From the NCBI GenBank assembly GCA_002221725.1, contig NJFT01000003.1:186001-250000 (forward strand): a stretch of DNA of 64,000 bases. Reading direction: 5' to 3'. The notes below the pieces were generated by a model that was given only the letters and a program-made list of their open reading frames with translations, searched no databases and was not told the origin of the DNA. This stretch comes from Scedosporium boydii (Eukaryota > Ascomycota > Sordariomycetes > Microascales > Microascaceae). The position numbers and the translations under genes are program-made. This document shows positions 20,395 to 31,600 of the stretch, piece after piece. Each line of letters starts with the position of its first letter. Within the stretch, counting starts at the first letter, position 1.

Positions 20395-22518
20395 TCAAAT
20401 TAAAACGAACCACTCATCGTGCTCAGGCGACCGCGCGTCCCAGAACTCGCCATCCATTATCCCGCCGACATAGGCTGGTCCAACGTACCGGAACCAATCC
20501 CCCCAAGGCCGAAGGACGGCCGCCAGCGAACTCCCATTGAACACGGCGACAACGTCGCCCTCCTGGACTGTGTGAGTCCCTAATCCGATGTACCCGCCGA
20601 CAGTTCGGAACGCCGCTTTCCAGTGATTCGCAGTGACCGTGCCGAGAAAAGCATGCATGCCAGGGCTAAGTACATGCTCACCTGTCCGCAGGATTCTCGT
20701 GTCATCCTGTAGGTTCTCCTGCGGGTCCATAAGGACGACCTGACCTGAACCGGGGTACGACCTCGATCTCGCCACCAATGCAGACACGCACCGGACGAAC
20801 GAGTCGAGTTGTTCCGCAGGGAGGGGTTTTGACTGCGACGCATGCAGTGTCAGCAGTTGGGTCAGCTGCCGCGCCGCGGCTTCAGCCTCCTGGTAATCGC
20901 TCCGACCCCGAACAACGTCGAACCAACTGCCGATGCAGTCAATAAGGCTTGTGATGGATTGTCCTGTTTGCATCCGCGCATCTCCCAACAGGTTCGTCGA
21001 AGCGTCCGTCATCCAAGGTAGGCCGGATGCGGAGATCACGTCCAACCGCCGACCTTTGACGTTCAGGGCCTGGCCTTCGAGCGTGAGCTCATACTCCCAC
21101 CGAGTATGGCCGGAAAGGTCGGGCTTCCCTTTTCCAAAGACGGCCATGTGAGGTGGATTGGATGGAGACCACCTGCGGATACAGCCTGAAAAGTCTGGCA
21201 CCCAGGATGGGAGCCCCCGCTGCCAGCCGGGCGACTCACAGACGTAGGACAGTAGCTCGAGGCCGGGTTCGTAGCGGATTATCGCCCGCGCCGCCTCGGT
21301 GTATATCTCCACCAATGGCTTCTGATAATCCGGGGCCGGCAGCTCGAACCCGAAGCGTTTACACATGCCGTAAAAGGCGTAGATCTTATCCTCTGGTCTC
21401 GTCGCTTCAAGCATGAGAGCAGGAGGCATGAGTACACCGGAAAGTGTCAGACGAAAGTTAGACACCGGCTCGCCCTCTTCCTTCCTACGGATGAATTCGT
21501 TCATGGCATCATGGTAGTCTAGGTACGACTTCCAATGGCGGTGCGACACGTCCGAATCGATCTTCGAGTAGGGGAGGCCCCCAAAGTCCGCCCCAGCGAC
21601 CACTAGCTTCCAATGAACCAGGTGCTTGCCGCAGTAGAACAAAACGTTGCGTCCGAGGACGACTTCCTGGACCACCTACAACGGGTCAACGCTCGGTCAT
21701 CATGATTGTGCTGGTGTTTTAAACTTACCCAGGACCGCCTGAACCATGGAAGACGGAACATGCCATGGAGCTTTCCGTAAGGATACTCTGGCGTTATTGC
21801 TAAAAGGTTGAGTTAGTGGTGGTAGATTATTACCGCAACACCCTATAAAAGCTCTCTTACTTAGTACGTCGTCGGCCAAGCTCTCGTACTTTCTTCGAAA
21901 GAATGACTGCTGTGGTCCAGGCAGCATCGCACCAGTACAGTAAGTTCCAAGGCTCTTCAGTGCCACAACAGCCACTTCTGCGGCCGGGTCGCCTTCACCT
22001 AGATGGACATTAACCTGGATCGCGCTCCGGTAGATGCGATCCATCATAGCGACCTGACCACCCCTCTCTTCTAGCGCGTCAGGGGTGTCAGCCTGGTTGA
22101 TGCAGATGGAATCAACCCAGATATACCTCTCAGCTTTGCCACGCAACATGCGCCGCAGGGCGCTGGCGCAATTGGCCGTGATTCCGAGCAATTTTCCGTC
22201 GATCTCGATGCTCGCGCATAGCGTAGGGTCGCCCCAAGTGTACGATAGCGCGTAGTATTCCGGAGGCGTATCGATCGAGGCCTCGATTAGAGAGCCACAG
22301 AGGGGCATGTCCTTGTCCTCGCCGGCAAATCGCATTACCCTCTTCAAATGGAGAATGCGAAAGCTGGTGGTTGACGCCAGAGGCGTGTAATGGAAAGGGC
22401 CATTGCTGCTCTCGCTGGTGCCGATGGGCAGCGGATGGCTTGGTGAGACTACTTCTCTGAACGCTGCTGTAAAGACACCCAGTACTTCGCGGCCCGTACG
22501 CCTGAAAGAGCCCTTCAT
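20395..22518 (-). CDS. HET-domain (heterokaryon incompatibility) protein
   Basis: Three exons, 22518-21861, 21799-21729 and 21675-20395, give 669 residues. The HET domain, near residues 50-260, shows its usual landmarks: YYALSYTWGDP, YIWVDSICINQAD, and, assembled across both introns, FRLPWFRRSWVVQEVVLGR. The second intron cuts exactly inside this last block. Further on is the PEDKIYAFYGM motif and GLPSWVPDFSG, then the C-terminal VGPAYVGGIMDGEFWDA typical of this family. HET domains trigger cell death when incompatible strains fuse; individual proteins mostly have unknown partners. Known for the family: the domain is related to TIR domains. The gene is intact, with a truncated HET relative 1.2 kb downstream. 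Confidence 0.9.
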
Positions 22519-22973
22519 CTCTACCTACCAAGCATAGCAGTGGCTCGACGCAGAGTGCAGAGATCTAGGAGACTCGCCCATGCACAGACGAGTTGGACGA
22601 GTTATCTTGGGTCATCTTACCCCTCCATGGACTTTACGCTGATGCGGGCAAAAGAGCTCAATATTACACCGAGAATCTACCGACGGAGTTCGTTCCTTTG
22701 GTGATGCTGTTTCATTTCATGCACCCTTTACGCATGGTGCTGTACCACGGGGGTATGCAGAACTACTTCGTAGCCTTTGACGTCTTGGCAGGACTGTATA
22801 ACTTGCGGGGGTGTGCCCTGCATACATACATAAGCATCAATGATGCCTACTGGCCGCTTAGTGAGGTGTCGCTTTTTTTTCGGGATCATTGATGCTTCTC
22901 CAAGCTTCACCTTGCTTCAAAACCTCCAGAAGGGCCGGGATGTTGCCGCGTTACAGTTGGCCGACCCATCACT
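22519..22973. promoter_or_regulatory. Divergent region between the HET gene and the GPI-type gene
   Basis: This 455-base stretch separates two divergent starts. There is a plus-strand frame of 99 codons at 22593 without recognisable content, which I do not call a gene. No motif was identified. Confidence 0.4.
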
Positions 22974-23680
22974 ATGAAATTCCTCAAAACCTCCAGCCTC
23001 GTATGGACCTACCTCACTCGGCTCTGTACTGTTGGCCTCACTAAAGCCCAAAGCACCTCACCTTCAGTATATACGGTAACCACGACGGCTCTTCTCACAT
23101 TGCCCCCGATGTCAACATCTCCCGGCGCTCAGTTATGGGGTACCCAGATAAGCAAGAGTGACGGCACTACTGAGATTGTACTTGGCTGCGATCCATCTTT
23201 TGAGACTGCGCCACCCGAGCCCTGTGGTGACTTCGTGGGAGCCACACTCACCTCTAAAGATTCTCGCTGGATTAGTCTGGAACTGTAAGTGCCACGCGCG
23301 CCCGAGATGGATGGCCTCCCTTCCGACCTCTCACTGATTCCGCATCGTTTTGGCGCAGGCCTAATACCACCTACTCGTGCGCTTTGACCGGTATAGGGAG
23401 GGCCGGCCCTGCCAAAGCAACGTGTAGAGTCAATATCGCCGATGAGCCACCAACCATGACTACTGCGAGGGGAGACGGGACGTTGTGGAAGTGGACGACA
23501 ACAATGTATGTAGTTCTTACCACCACTGCGGAACCGACTTCTGTATGGAGAAGGGTCCATTTTTGCGATGATGGATCCGTGGTGACGTCTGCGGGTGAGT
23601 GCTCGTCTGGAATTGTTGCGCGGTCCATGGCCATTAAGCCTCTGGCAGCAGCTCTGGTGGCGGCGATGCTGTTGGTATAG
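22974..23680 (+). CDS. Small secreted, probably GPI-anchored protein
   Basis: Two exons, 22974-23284 and 23359-23680, give 210 residues. The N-terminus looks like a signal peptide (MKFLKTSSLVWTYLTRLCTV...). The mature part is Ser/Thr-rich with about six Cys (GCDPSFETAPPEPCGDFVGA, YSCALTG, ATCRVNI, HFCDDG, GECSSG), a Cys count compatible with three disulfides. The last 15 residues are hydrophobic (PLAAALVAAMLLV), preceded by small residues, as for GPI attachment. Splicing joins SLEL to PNTTYSCALTG in frame; the intron is 74 bases with donor GTAAGT. Similar short cell-surface proteins are common in filamentous ascomycetes, with no known function. A decayed membrane-protein gene begins about 70 bases downstream. 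Confidence 0.7.
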
Positions 23681-23747
23681 GCCCTGCTTCTGGTATATGG
23701 CAACAATAAGTGCACCGTAAACAAGAAACGCACGCTAGTTTGTTGTT

Positions 23748-24603
23748 ACAGATGCCGGTGGCCTAGCCTACTATGTGGGCAATCCGTCACGACCTCCAGA
23801 GTCAATCCAGCGTCCCAATTAGACAACACGGCCTCCTTTAGAACGCCTAGTATCAACTTCACAAGCTTTTACAACCTTGGAATATTATCCCCCCAACACC
23901 AAGATGCGCCAGCGGCTTCCTAGTGTTCCGAGGCCGAGATGGGAGCTAGGCTAAGATTACCATCGACCCTACCTGGCTTAACACAGTTGCGCCGCGGATC
24001 AACGGGTCATCTCTGTCGCTCACTGGAGAGTCATGGGAGACGGTATACCCTGACAGCCGCACCCCGTTAGAGGCGCTTATGAGTGCCCGACATTTCTCAT
24101 TATCTACTGTACCAGAACATACCAAGGGACTGCAGATCGTTTTAATCGAACGGCTTCTTTCAGCACACTTCGCCGACGGCATATCTCGCTCGGGTGCTCG
24201 TCTCGTTTCTCGATCAAACTTGCCTTTTGGAAAGACGTTTAAGGTCAGGAACACCACCATACATGCCGTCGAGTTTCCGGGGCTGGATGAGCGCATGGCC
24301 CGGCCTATTGTTCGGCTTGGCGAACCGCTTCCGCTTGGCGACCCAGCTTCACAACCGTCAGCGAAGTTTGTCATGGGGGCCTTCTTTTCGGGGTATGCGA
24401 TGGCGATGACCGGTTGGTTCGACTATTTTAGCGCTGTAATACTCCTGGTACACGTTGCCATCGCCGTCTTCTTCCTCCCCCGGGTGGTATTGTTCGGCCG
24501 GACCAGCGATAGCTGGGTCACACCAGCGGAGTTGCTCGCCCTGGCTTTCACGTCGCCTCCACCCAAGGGGGGCCGAGTTAGGCGGAACCTGCGCCGGGAT
24601 TAG
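23748..24603 (+). pseudogene. Remnant of a large fungal multi-pass membrane protein
   Basis: The visible sequence matches the C-terminal portion of a big, uncharacterised fungal membrane-protein family. Pieces in shifting frames are GGLAYYVGNPSRPPES, SINFTSFYNL, and then a 175-codon open frame with a WLNTVAPRINGSSLSL-type lead-in. The end is GWFDYFSAVILLVHVAIAVF, one hydrophobic segment, followed by AELLALAFTSPPP, which corresponds to the family's conserved (E)LialA.nS ending. A TAG at about 23950 and at least one frameshift break the N-terminal side, and the family's N-terminal membrane segments are absent. The family assignment is from recalled sequence patterns only. Confidence 0.55.
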
Positions 24604-26410
24604 GCGGTTCGAAAGACTGAGGCAGATCATGTGGGTAGATGCTGTGGGCGAGGAAGACGAGACTAGACTTTTGACACCTGAGGGCCCTGGTGGAGGAAAG
24701 ATGATGACGGGAGGGAGAACTGGAGAATTGGCACTGCGGATTGGAAAAGTTGCCCGAGGGGAAAGGGGTTCTAAATCTAAAGTGGATAAGAAGTATGGGC
24801 GATACGCCTTCGCTCGATCTAAGACTTTATAGTTGGAGAGCTTTCTCTATCAGGATTGTCTGATAATTGGATCCATTTCTTATCCACTCTCGTAGACATC
24901 CTATCGTAGATCACCTTAGGTTCACTACACATTTAGGCAGGCGTTACAGGACGAGCCAAGACCTTGCCAACTATGGAGGCAAAGATAGAAGGGATCCTAT
25001 AGAACCGCCCATCGGCACTTAGGAATTCCACTCCCTACGTTTAGGGGCAGCTGTGCACCCTCATAGTGAACCATAAGCTATCCACAGTGGTCGGGGCCAG
25101 AGCCCAACCGTGCTTAACTTCTCGGTGTTGCCTTTTTTTTGTTTCTATTAATACTTCCATTATTAATATTTTATGGGTTCGCTAACACTTGTCTTTTTAG
25201 CCCCAGAGAGAGCAATTGGCATTCGGATCTATTAATATAACGGCATCCTTCGGTGGCTTCGACCGACAACCCGGCGCGGAGAAGTGGGTCATTGAAGTTC
25301 GTGATCGGTGAACGATCGGGGCGATGGCCGGGGTTGTGTTCTGTAGTCCTATCTCGGGTTTTGAGATTTTGCTCTGTTAATACTGTGCAACCAGACTCGT
25401 CGTGCTCGCCTTACTCCAGGATCCCCTGCGAAAGGCACCTACAATCATCACTATGAATAAAATCAACGGCCTTGTCACATTCTCTGATTGTGCTGTGGAC
25501 AGCACGACTTTATCCACTTCCAATGTCCAATGTCGGAATGCTCAAGGTCATCCAGGGATTAGCAAGTGATCTTTCTGATTTTCACCGACCGAGGATCATC
25601 TGGGGCAGGTGGCTGAAACAGGAACGCCCCCTGCAAGAGCAGGTTTCCGGCGAATTAAAAGCATGAAACCCATATTCCTCCCAACCGGTTTTTCTCCCGC
25701 TCCCCTTCACAAATTCATTTGGAGACTCCGAATGGACCACGAATAACGGAGATCCCGGGAAAAAGGAGTCTAAATACCATCAGATCTTTCGAGGTAAAGT
25801 AGAACCCGGGAACTGGAAGAGATGAGTACTGGGTGCTCTTAAGCGATCACACCTATCGGCTTAACTGTCGGAGATGCTTATTTTCTTCCTCGTTATTTTC
25901 TCTCGCCCTGGTCCTAGGGAGTCTGAGTATATTCAAAACAATGCAGGAGTTGCTTGACTCCGCACCACGGACACCTGCGCCACTCCCGTCCAGGGGCAAC
26001 TTAAACAGGCAGGTAGAGCTCTCTGGTAGATGAACCAGGGGAGCCAATGATGCTGTCAAAGAACCATATGGGACGAGCTCGGTGCATAGACTGAGAGGCG
26101 GAGCCGGAGGGATTCAAATGATTGAATGACATTTTTGACAGTTCAGTCTTGGTCGGGGCATAGACCTCGTGTTATCAGATGAAGTGCTGGCGGCCCCCTC
26201 ATCTCTGAGCTTAATGTTTCTCAGAATTTCACGATACGGATGCTGGGAGACTGAAGGGCAGATGTAGAAAATAGTCTATCGTCCTCCATTAACATCTCTT
26301 GAAGGGGACTAGCCATTCATTCCTGGACCCTTCGTTCCATTCTTTCTCTGCTGGGCAGTAACGCACTCTTTTCCCCATTCCTTTTCCCTAGCATTCATTT
26401 CTTATAAAAC
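24604..26410. other. Intergenic, no gene seen
   Basis: 1.8 kb with only short, featureless open frames. A T-run with AT-rich sequence lies at about 25130-25170. The last 150 bases are pyrimidine-rich and form the leader of the secreted LEA-like protein gene. Confidence 0.4.
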
Positions 26411-28633
26411 ATGGTCCGCATACAGATCGTCGCCGGCCTGCTCATAGGGCAAAGCACCTTCTACGCCAGTGCCGCGTCCATTCAGCCTTTAGCTCTATGG
26501 CAGGCCGATTCCTCTGCGGCCAACTTGATTTCCAGCCGTAATCTCCAGGAAGCCGACGATGTATCCATCACCGTCGAGCCTGCGGCTCCCATTATCATGA
26601 CTCCCCTCCGGATCAACCGTGGGGGAAACACCAAGCGGGACCGCAGAGAAGCCCTCGCGCCCCAAGCCCAGGAATCTCTCTACTGGAGCGCCCAAGACGG
26701 CACCATCGCCGAACTCACCCTCTCTATGCCCGGCGAGAACGAAAACATCGTGAACCTAGAACGCATAGACGACATGGTCCGGAACATTGAGTGTCTGCGC
26801 AACGACACGGGACAGGTCAAGATCCAATTCGCTGAGGAGGCCGATTTCGATGACGCCGAGGACATTTGGCAGTGGGTCAACCAGGAGCCGGGGAACCACT
26901 TCACTCTCCTCGTTGGCGCCGGCGCCTGCGGTTGGAATGAAAATCAAAGGATTCTTTACACTGTTACGGGGCTTGTGTATAACAACGAGAACGAGACGGT
27001 GATTCTAGATGCCGAGACCACCACGTGGAAGGATTCGGTGCATACGTTTTCTCTCAATATTGGCAAGCCGGCTGTTGCTAATGGTGCGCCTGTTCAACGA
27101 CGGACCATGGCTGGTGTTCGTGGTCGCCGCGGCTTCTTTGACAAGGTTGGGGATGCTCTGAAAGGTGCCGCGGATAAGGTTGTTGACACAGCATCCGATA
27201 TCGTGGGTGCAGTGGGCGATGCCACCGACAAGGCAGTCGATACGGCGTCGGGTGTTGCCGATAAGGTCGTCGATACGGTCACTGATGCTGCCGGGAAGGC
27301 TAAGGATGCCGCCTCCGATGCTGCTAGTACTGTAGGGGAGGCAGCTGGCCAGGCAGCGGACAAGGCCGTCGACACAGCAACTGACATCGTCAACAACGTG
27401 GGAGATGCTACAGATAAAGCTGTAGATAAGGTGGTCGACGTTGTCGGAGATACCACTGACGCAGTCGCGGACACGACGGGCTCCGTTGTAGATGTCATCG
27501 GCGACCTCATCGACCCCGACCACAGCGCCGACTTCTCTATCCCATTCGACAGCGACTTCACGGGCAAATCCCTCACCTTCTCCGTGGACGGCGTTGACGT
27601 GACTGCCAGCTGCACCGAATGCACCACCGCCGGTTCCTTTAACATCCGGGGCAGCTTCCGAGTCAACCAGTTCCTGACGGAAGAGGCCTGGATCGAGCTC
27701 TCGACAGCGGGAGTCACTGCCAAAGCCGTCCTCGGATTGACCTTGAAGGGCGCCTTGACTGGTAAACTCGCCGAGAAGAGTGTACCTATCGTCAAGTTCT
27801 CGCCGGCTGGCGTTTCCATCCCCGGCGTGCTGACCATCGGCCCGACCATCTCGGTAAACTTGGGCGCCGAGATTTCAGAAGTCAGGGGCAGCGTCGGCGT
27901 TACGCTTGGAGGGACGGCGACCATCCCCGCTTCGTCGTCGAGATTGGATTTCTTGAGTGAGGATAAGACGACGGCTATGGGGTGGGAGCCGACGTTTGAT
28001 GCGGCGCCGTTTAAGGCGGATGCTTCTGTTGAGGCGAAGGCTACTGCGTTCCTGAAGGCTGCTGTTGGTCTTGAGATCAGTGCTGTCGGTATGTCTTTTC
28101 CCTCTTCTCAAACAGAGGACTGACAGGGAGTTGGGCTCTTTAGAGAACAAAAACTAATCATTCTTGTTATTATAGAGACTGGATTCTCTGCCGAACTCTC
28201 GGCGAATCTTCCTGCCCTCACTGCGAGCCTCAAGGCCGTCACCTGTACGTTTTACCTGTCCTCCCCCTCTACCATCTCTATAACTCTTGCTCTGGACTGC
28301 AACTAAAAGAGTTTATAGCTACTACATGTACGGTTTGTGGCGATCATCAAAGTGGTATCCAGGGTAGCCTCACACTTGGCACGTCTGTTGGCGTCAGCCT
28401 CAAGAAGAAGGTCCTTGGCGACGAGGAGCCGCTCTGGAGCCTCTCATTCGCTGTAAGTTCCGAATGTCCCTCTCAGCCATGTATCTTTCACGTCGTTTCT
28501 GACTGTCGGATGTGTTCAGGATGCCAAACTTGCCGACCTTGCTGGATTCTGTTTGGGAATTGGGCCAAGCGGCGACCAGTGTTTGGCGAAGAGATTCGCA
28601 GAGGAGTGGGATGAATCAGCAGCCGTATATTAG
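26411..28633 (+). CDS. Large secreted protein with LEA-like helical repeat
   Basis: Four exons, 26411-28088, 28176-28244, 28319-28452 and 28520-28633, give 664 residues; all four junctions keep the frame. There is an N-terminal signal peptide (MVRIQIVAGLLIGQSTFYASA). A first globular part (about 60-230) contains ESLYWSAQDGTIAELTLSMP and FTLLVGAGACGWNENQRIL, a pattern I associate with fungal domains of unknown function. From about residue 240 to 370 there is a long alanine/valine/aspartate-rich repeat of 11-residue character (DKVVDTASDIVGAVGDATDK and relatives), like group 3 LEA or apolipoprotein-type amphipathic helices. A second globular, beta-rich part follows (ADFSIPFDSDFTGKSLTFSV...) with CTECTT and, after splicing, CTVCGDHQSG cysteine pairs. 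There is no C-terminal anchor. It is probably extracellular or wall-associated; the function is unknown. Confidence 0.75.
27160..27510 (+). repeat. Coding repeat for an 11-residue amphipathic helix array
   Basis: Within the secreted protein, words such as GATAAGGT(T/C)GT(T/C)GA and GA(T/C)AAGGC(A/T)GT recur many times, encoding DKxVDxAxDxV-type units. Spacing varies between 11 and 22 codons, so this is an imperfect coding repeat and not a microsatellite. Confidence 0.7.
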
Positions 28634-31600
28634 GCCTCTTTCCAAGCAAATACTCTCCGCAGGTGATAGAGAGCATTGAAGGATGAGACGTAGTTTGATG
28701 ATGTTGGTTATGAATATAGGGCGTGGGTTGCTTCGCTGAGGTGGACTCGCTCGAAATGTAGAGATCAAGTGCGGTGATCTTGAGGATAGTAATTACCAAG
28801 GATATCAAGTTTGTTTGGAGAGCAATTTGAACGAAGTAAATCTACTGGCTGCACAATATGCGTAGAATTCTATTAGAGGTGATATCTGGGAAGTAGACCT
28901 TGAATCATTCAAAGTAAATCCACCTATGACAGCTCTTCTGCCAGTTCTTCTCTTCTCTCCTAGTCATCGTTCGCTGAGCCCATAATAGATGAAAATGCAG
29001 CAATAACTTTGCATAGGAAAGAGCCTTACTGGGTTCGAGTGAAGGCGATGGTAAAGTAGATTTGGTCTTCTCAATTCCGAGTCTCTAGCCTCAACAGAGA
29101 GCTCCGGGAGGCGCCCGAATGTCGCCGGAAGGCATTCTACCAGGCCGCCAGAGTCTGAATAAAGATATTTCAGTCGATGGAACCTACCTCTCGGCTCTAG
29201 CACAGGTTCCATGTAGCCAGGAGCATCTCTGTCAGCGTGAACGCGAAATAAATGAGATGTACTGTTCGCAGGGCATGGTCTGCCCGGTCATCATAGCTTC
29301 CAGTTAAGAGATAACACAAACAATCGCAGGAACAGCACGTGGAGTGGCTCCTTGTAGAGTTAGTTAAAATATCTAGGAAGCGAAATTCCAGATGGAAAAC
29401 ACTGTGTATCTTAGAGAAGCCTTTAACACTAGATTGGAGAGCGACTCCTACCCATGAGCTCCGATGAGGAGGCACCTATTTTGAAGGAGTCTGCTCTGAT
29501 AACTGCGTCTCTGTACCTCGGTACTTCTCATAAGGGCTCCGGAGCTCTGGCTTGATCATTGCGCAGGCATTCAGATCACGGACGTCGCACAGAGGCTGAG
29601 AGTAGCTGCAAGGGCAGTATGCACCCTCGAGTCTCGCTCGAGGATGCAATTTCCAAAATTCCTGCTTCTGTCTGCCTTGCGTCGTAATCCTGGTAACTCA
29701 GGGACCTCTCTGCTACTCTCATTTGGTTGGCGTCGAGAAACAATACGCCTCCTTGGTCTTGCGGGTGATCCATAATACAGAAGAAGCTTGACTTGACCGT
29801 TTCCAGCGGGCCGGCTCTGTTTTGTTCATAAAGGACGCCTCGTTGGACTCAAGCGGCGACAGAGCTACTCGTTAGACTTAATTCCATATGGTAAGAAAGG
29901 CTACGAGATGAGTTGGACGAGAATAAAGGATGGGGTCATGGAGACACGTAACCAGATGTGTCAATCTTTACTTAGCTTTCACGCCCCGGTCCTCAGCCGC
30001 ATCATCGCCGTATGGCGGACCAGGCCGGCTTCGACGACGAGGAAGTCGCGGGGGCAGACCAAGGCTTGTTGTACTTCAAAGACCTTGCTCAAAGTGGATT
30101 AAAGCCCCCTCTTTCAGAGGAGGCGCAGCGTTGCTCTCGACAAGACTTCGTCTCTTCAGCACCGGCTCCTGCAAAGTCAACCTAGAGAAGATGGGGGATC
30201 AACAAACTATCCAGACCACCGCCGAGATGGCGATTGGACTATCGGAGTCTCGCCATCTCCAGCTCAGATCAAACATTCCAAAGGCTCGTTTTCCCACTTC
30301 TTTGCGCGAAACAACGCCGCTACTAAAATTACAGGGTTAGCATAAGTCATCACCGTTGCGCATCTCCGAAAGCCGAATCCACACAAGGCCGAAGAACTCT
30401 CTCAAAACCATGAGAACTTTTGAATTCTGTGTGATTTTATTTCACGCAGACCGATACACGCCCTCACCGATGAGAGCAAATCTTCATAACCGCCGAATGG
30501 ACGTGTGATGGCCCGAAGGTCATGAAAATATGGATCTACAAAATTCTCTGCGGGTCTGTCACCGGTTTTCGTCACATTGCATGCTTAAGTGAAGAAAATT
30601 CTTGGCCATTTTCTTTACCCCGGATATGAGTTTAAAATTATGGTGTGAAGCGGCTTCAACGAACAGGATGTTGAGAAAGGACATGTTCGTCGTCGATGTC
30701 TACGTGACCTCGGAGATTTTGGGCGAAGCTTGGCCAATGGGATGTGCGAGATGAGTAGAGCTCGCGGTCCTGTTGAAACGGTGAGGAGTGGTAAGCGCCA
30801 AGTAAAAGCTGGGCGGTGGAAGCTGGGAAGAGGATGCGAGCGCTTCTGGGTGATAGGATGCTGGTGGGATATGGGGGATATTAGTGATCGAGACGAATAA
30901 TTGGCGACGCGACAGGCGGAGGAGAGTGATGTACTCATAAAGGCTCAGAAGTGGGCAAGTTTTTAATATTTTCAATTTTTTCTCTTCTTATTTTATTCTC
31001 TCTATTCTTTTTAGACTAGCTCAAGTTCACCCATCTCCTCGTGTCCAGAGAACATCGTAGAGGAGAGAACGACATCAATTGATGCATCATCAGTTTGCAC
31101 ATCCTTCATCCAGTGAGATACAGAGTGCCGTATGTACACAACTGACGGCGCCTGACATCCATTGTATGATGGAGAGGTTGGGAGTGCAGGATAGATGCAG
31201 CGTGTGCAGTAATTGATTGACTCTGGAGTACGAAGTAATTACTTCGTAAAGATCCGTCGGCGTTAATAGCCATCTCTCCGTCTTACTTTCAGAGGAGGCG
31301 AGGCAGTTACCCTCCATCGAGGAAACGGGTCATTCGTGGAATATTGAGGGCAAGACCATCACCCGATCCCCATTCTCATCCTCCCGCCAGTTTGGGAGGA
31401 TTTCTAGATTATAAACGTCGCGTCGGTGGCGTCCCCGTCCCACATGGGCGAGCAGATGGGGCAATGATTTCTCCTAAAGCCATTTTACGTTACACTTCTC
31501 AAATCGACGACGGGACGTTCGGTGCCCGAAAGAAGGAGGAGAGGCTCTTTTTAGATGATACCTTAGGCTTCGTACACTCGAAACTGTCTCCCTTGTCCAT

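Noticed and set aside
22593..22892. 99-codon plus-strand frame in the HET/GPI divergent region
   Set aside because: No motif, and it lies in a region expected to be promoter; composition did not look coding.
27094..27924. 276-codon minus-strand open frame rich in Ser/Thr/Val
   Set aside because: Antisense to the LEA-like coding repeat; the repeat structure creates a long mirror frame.
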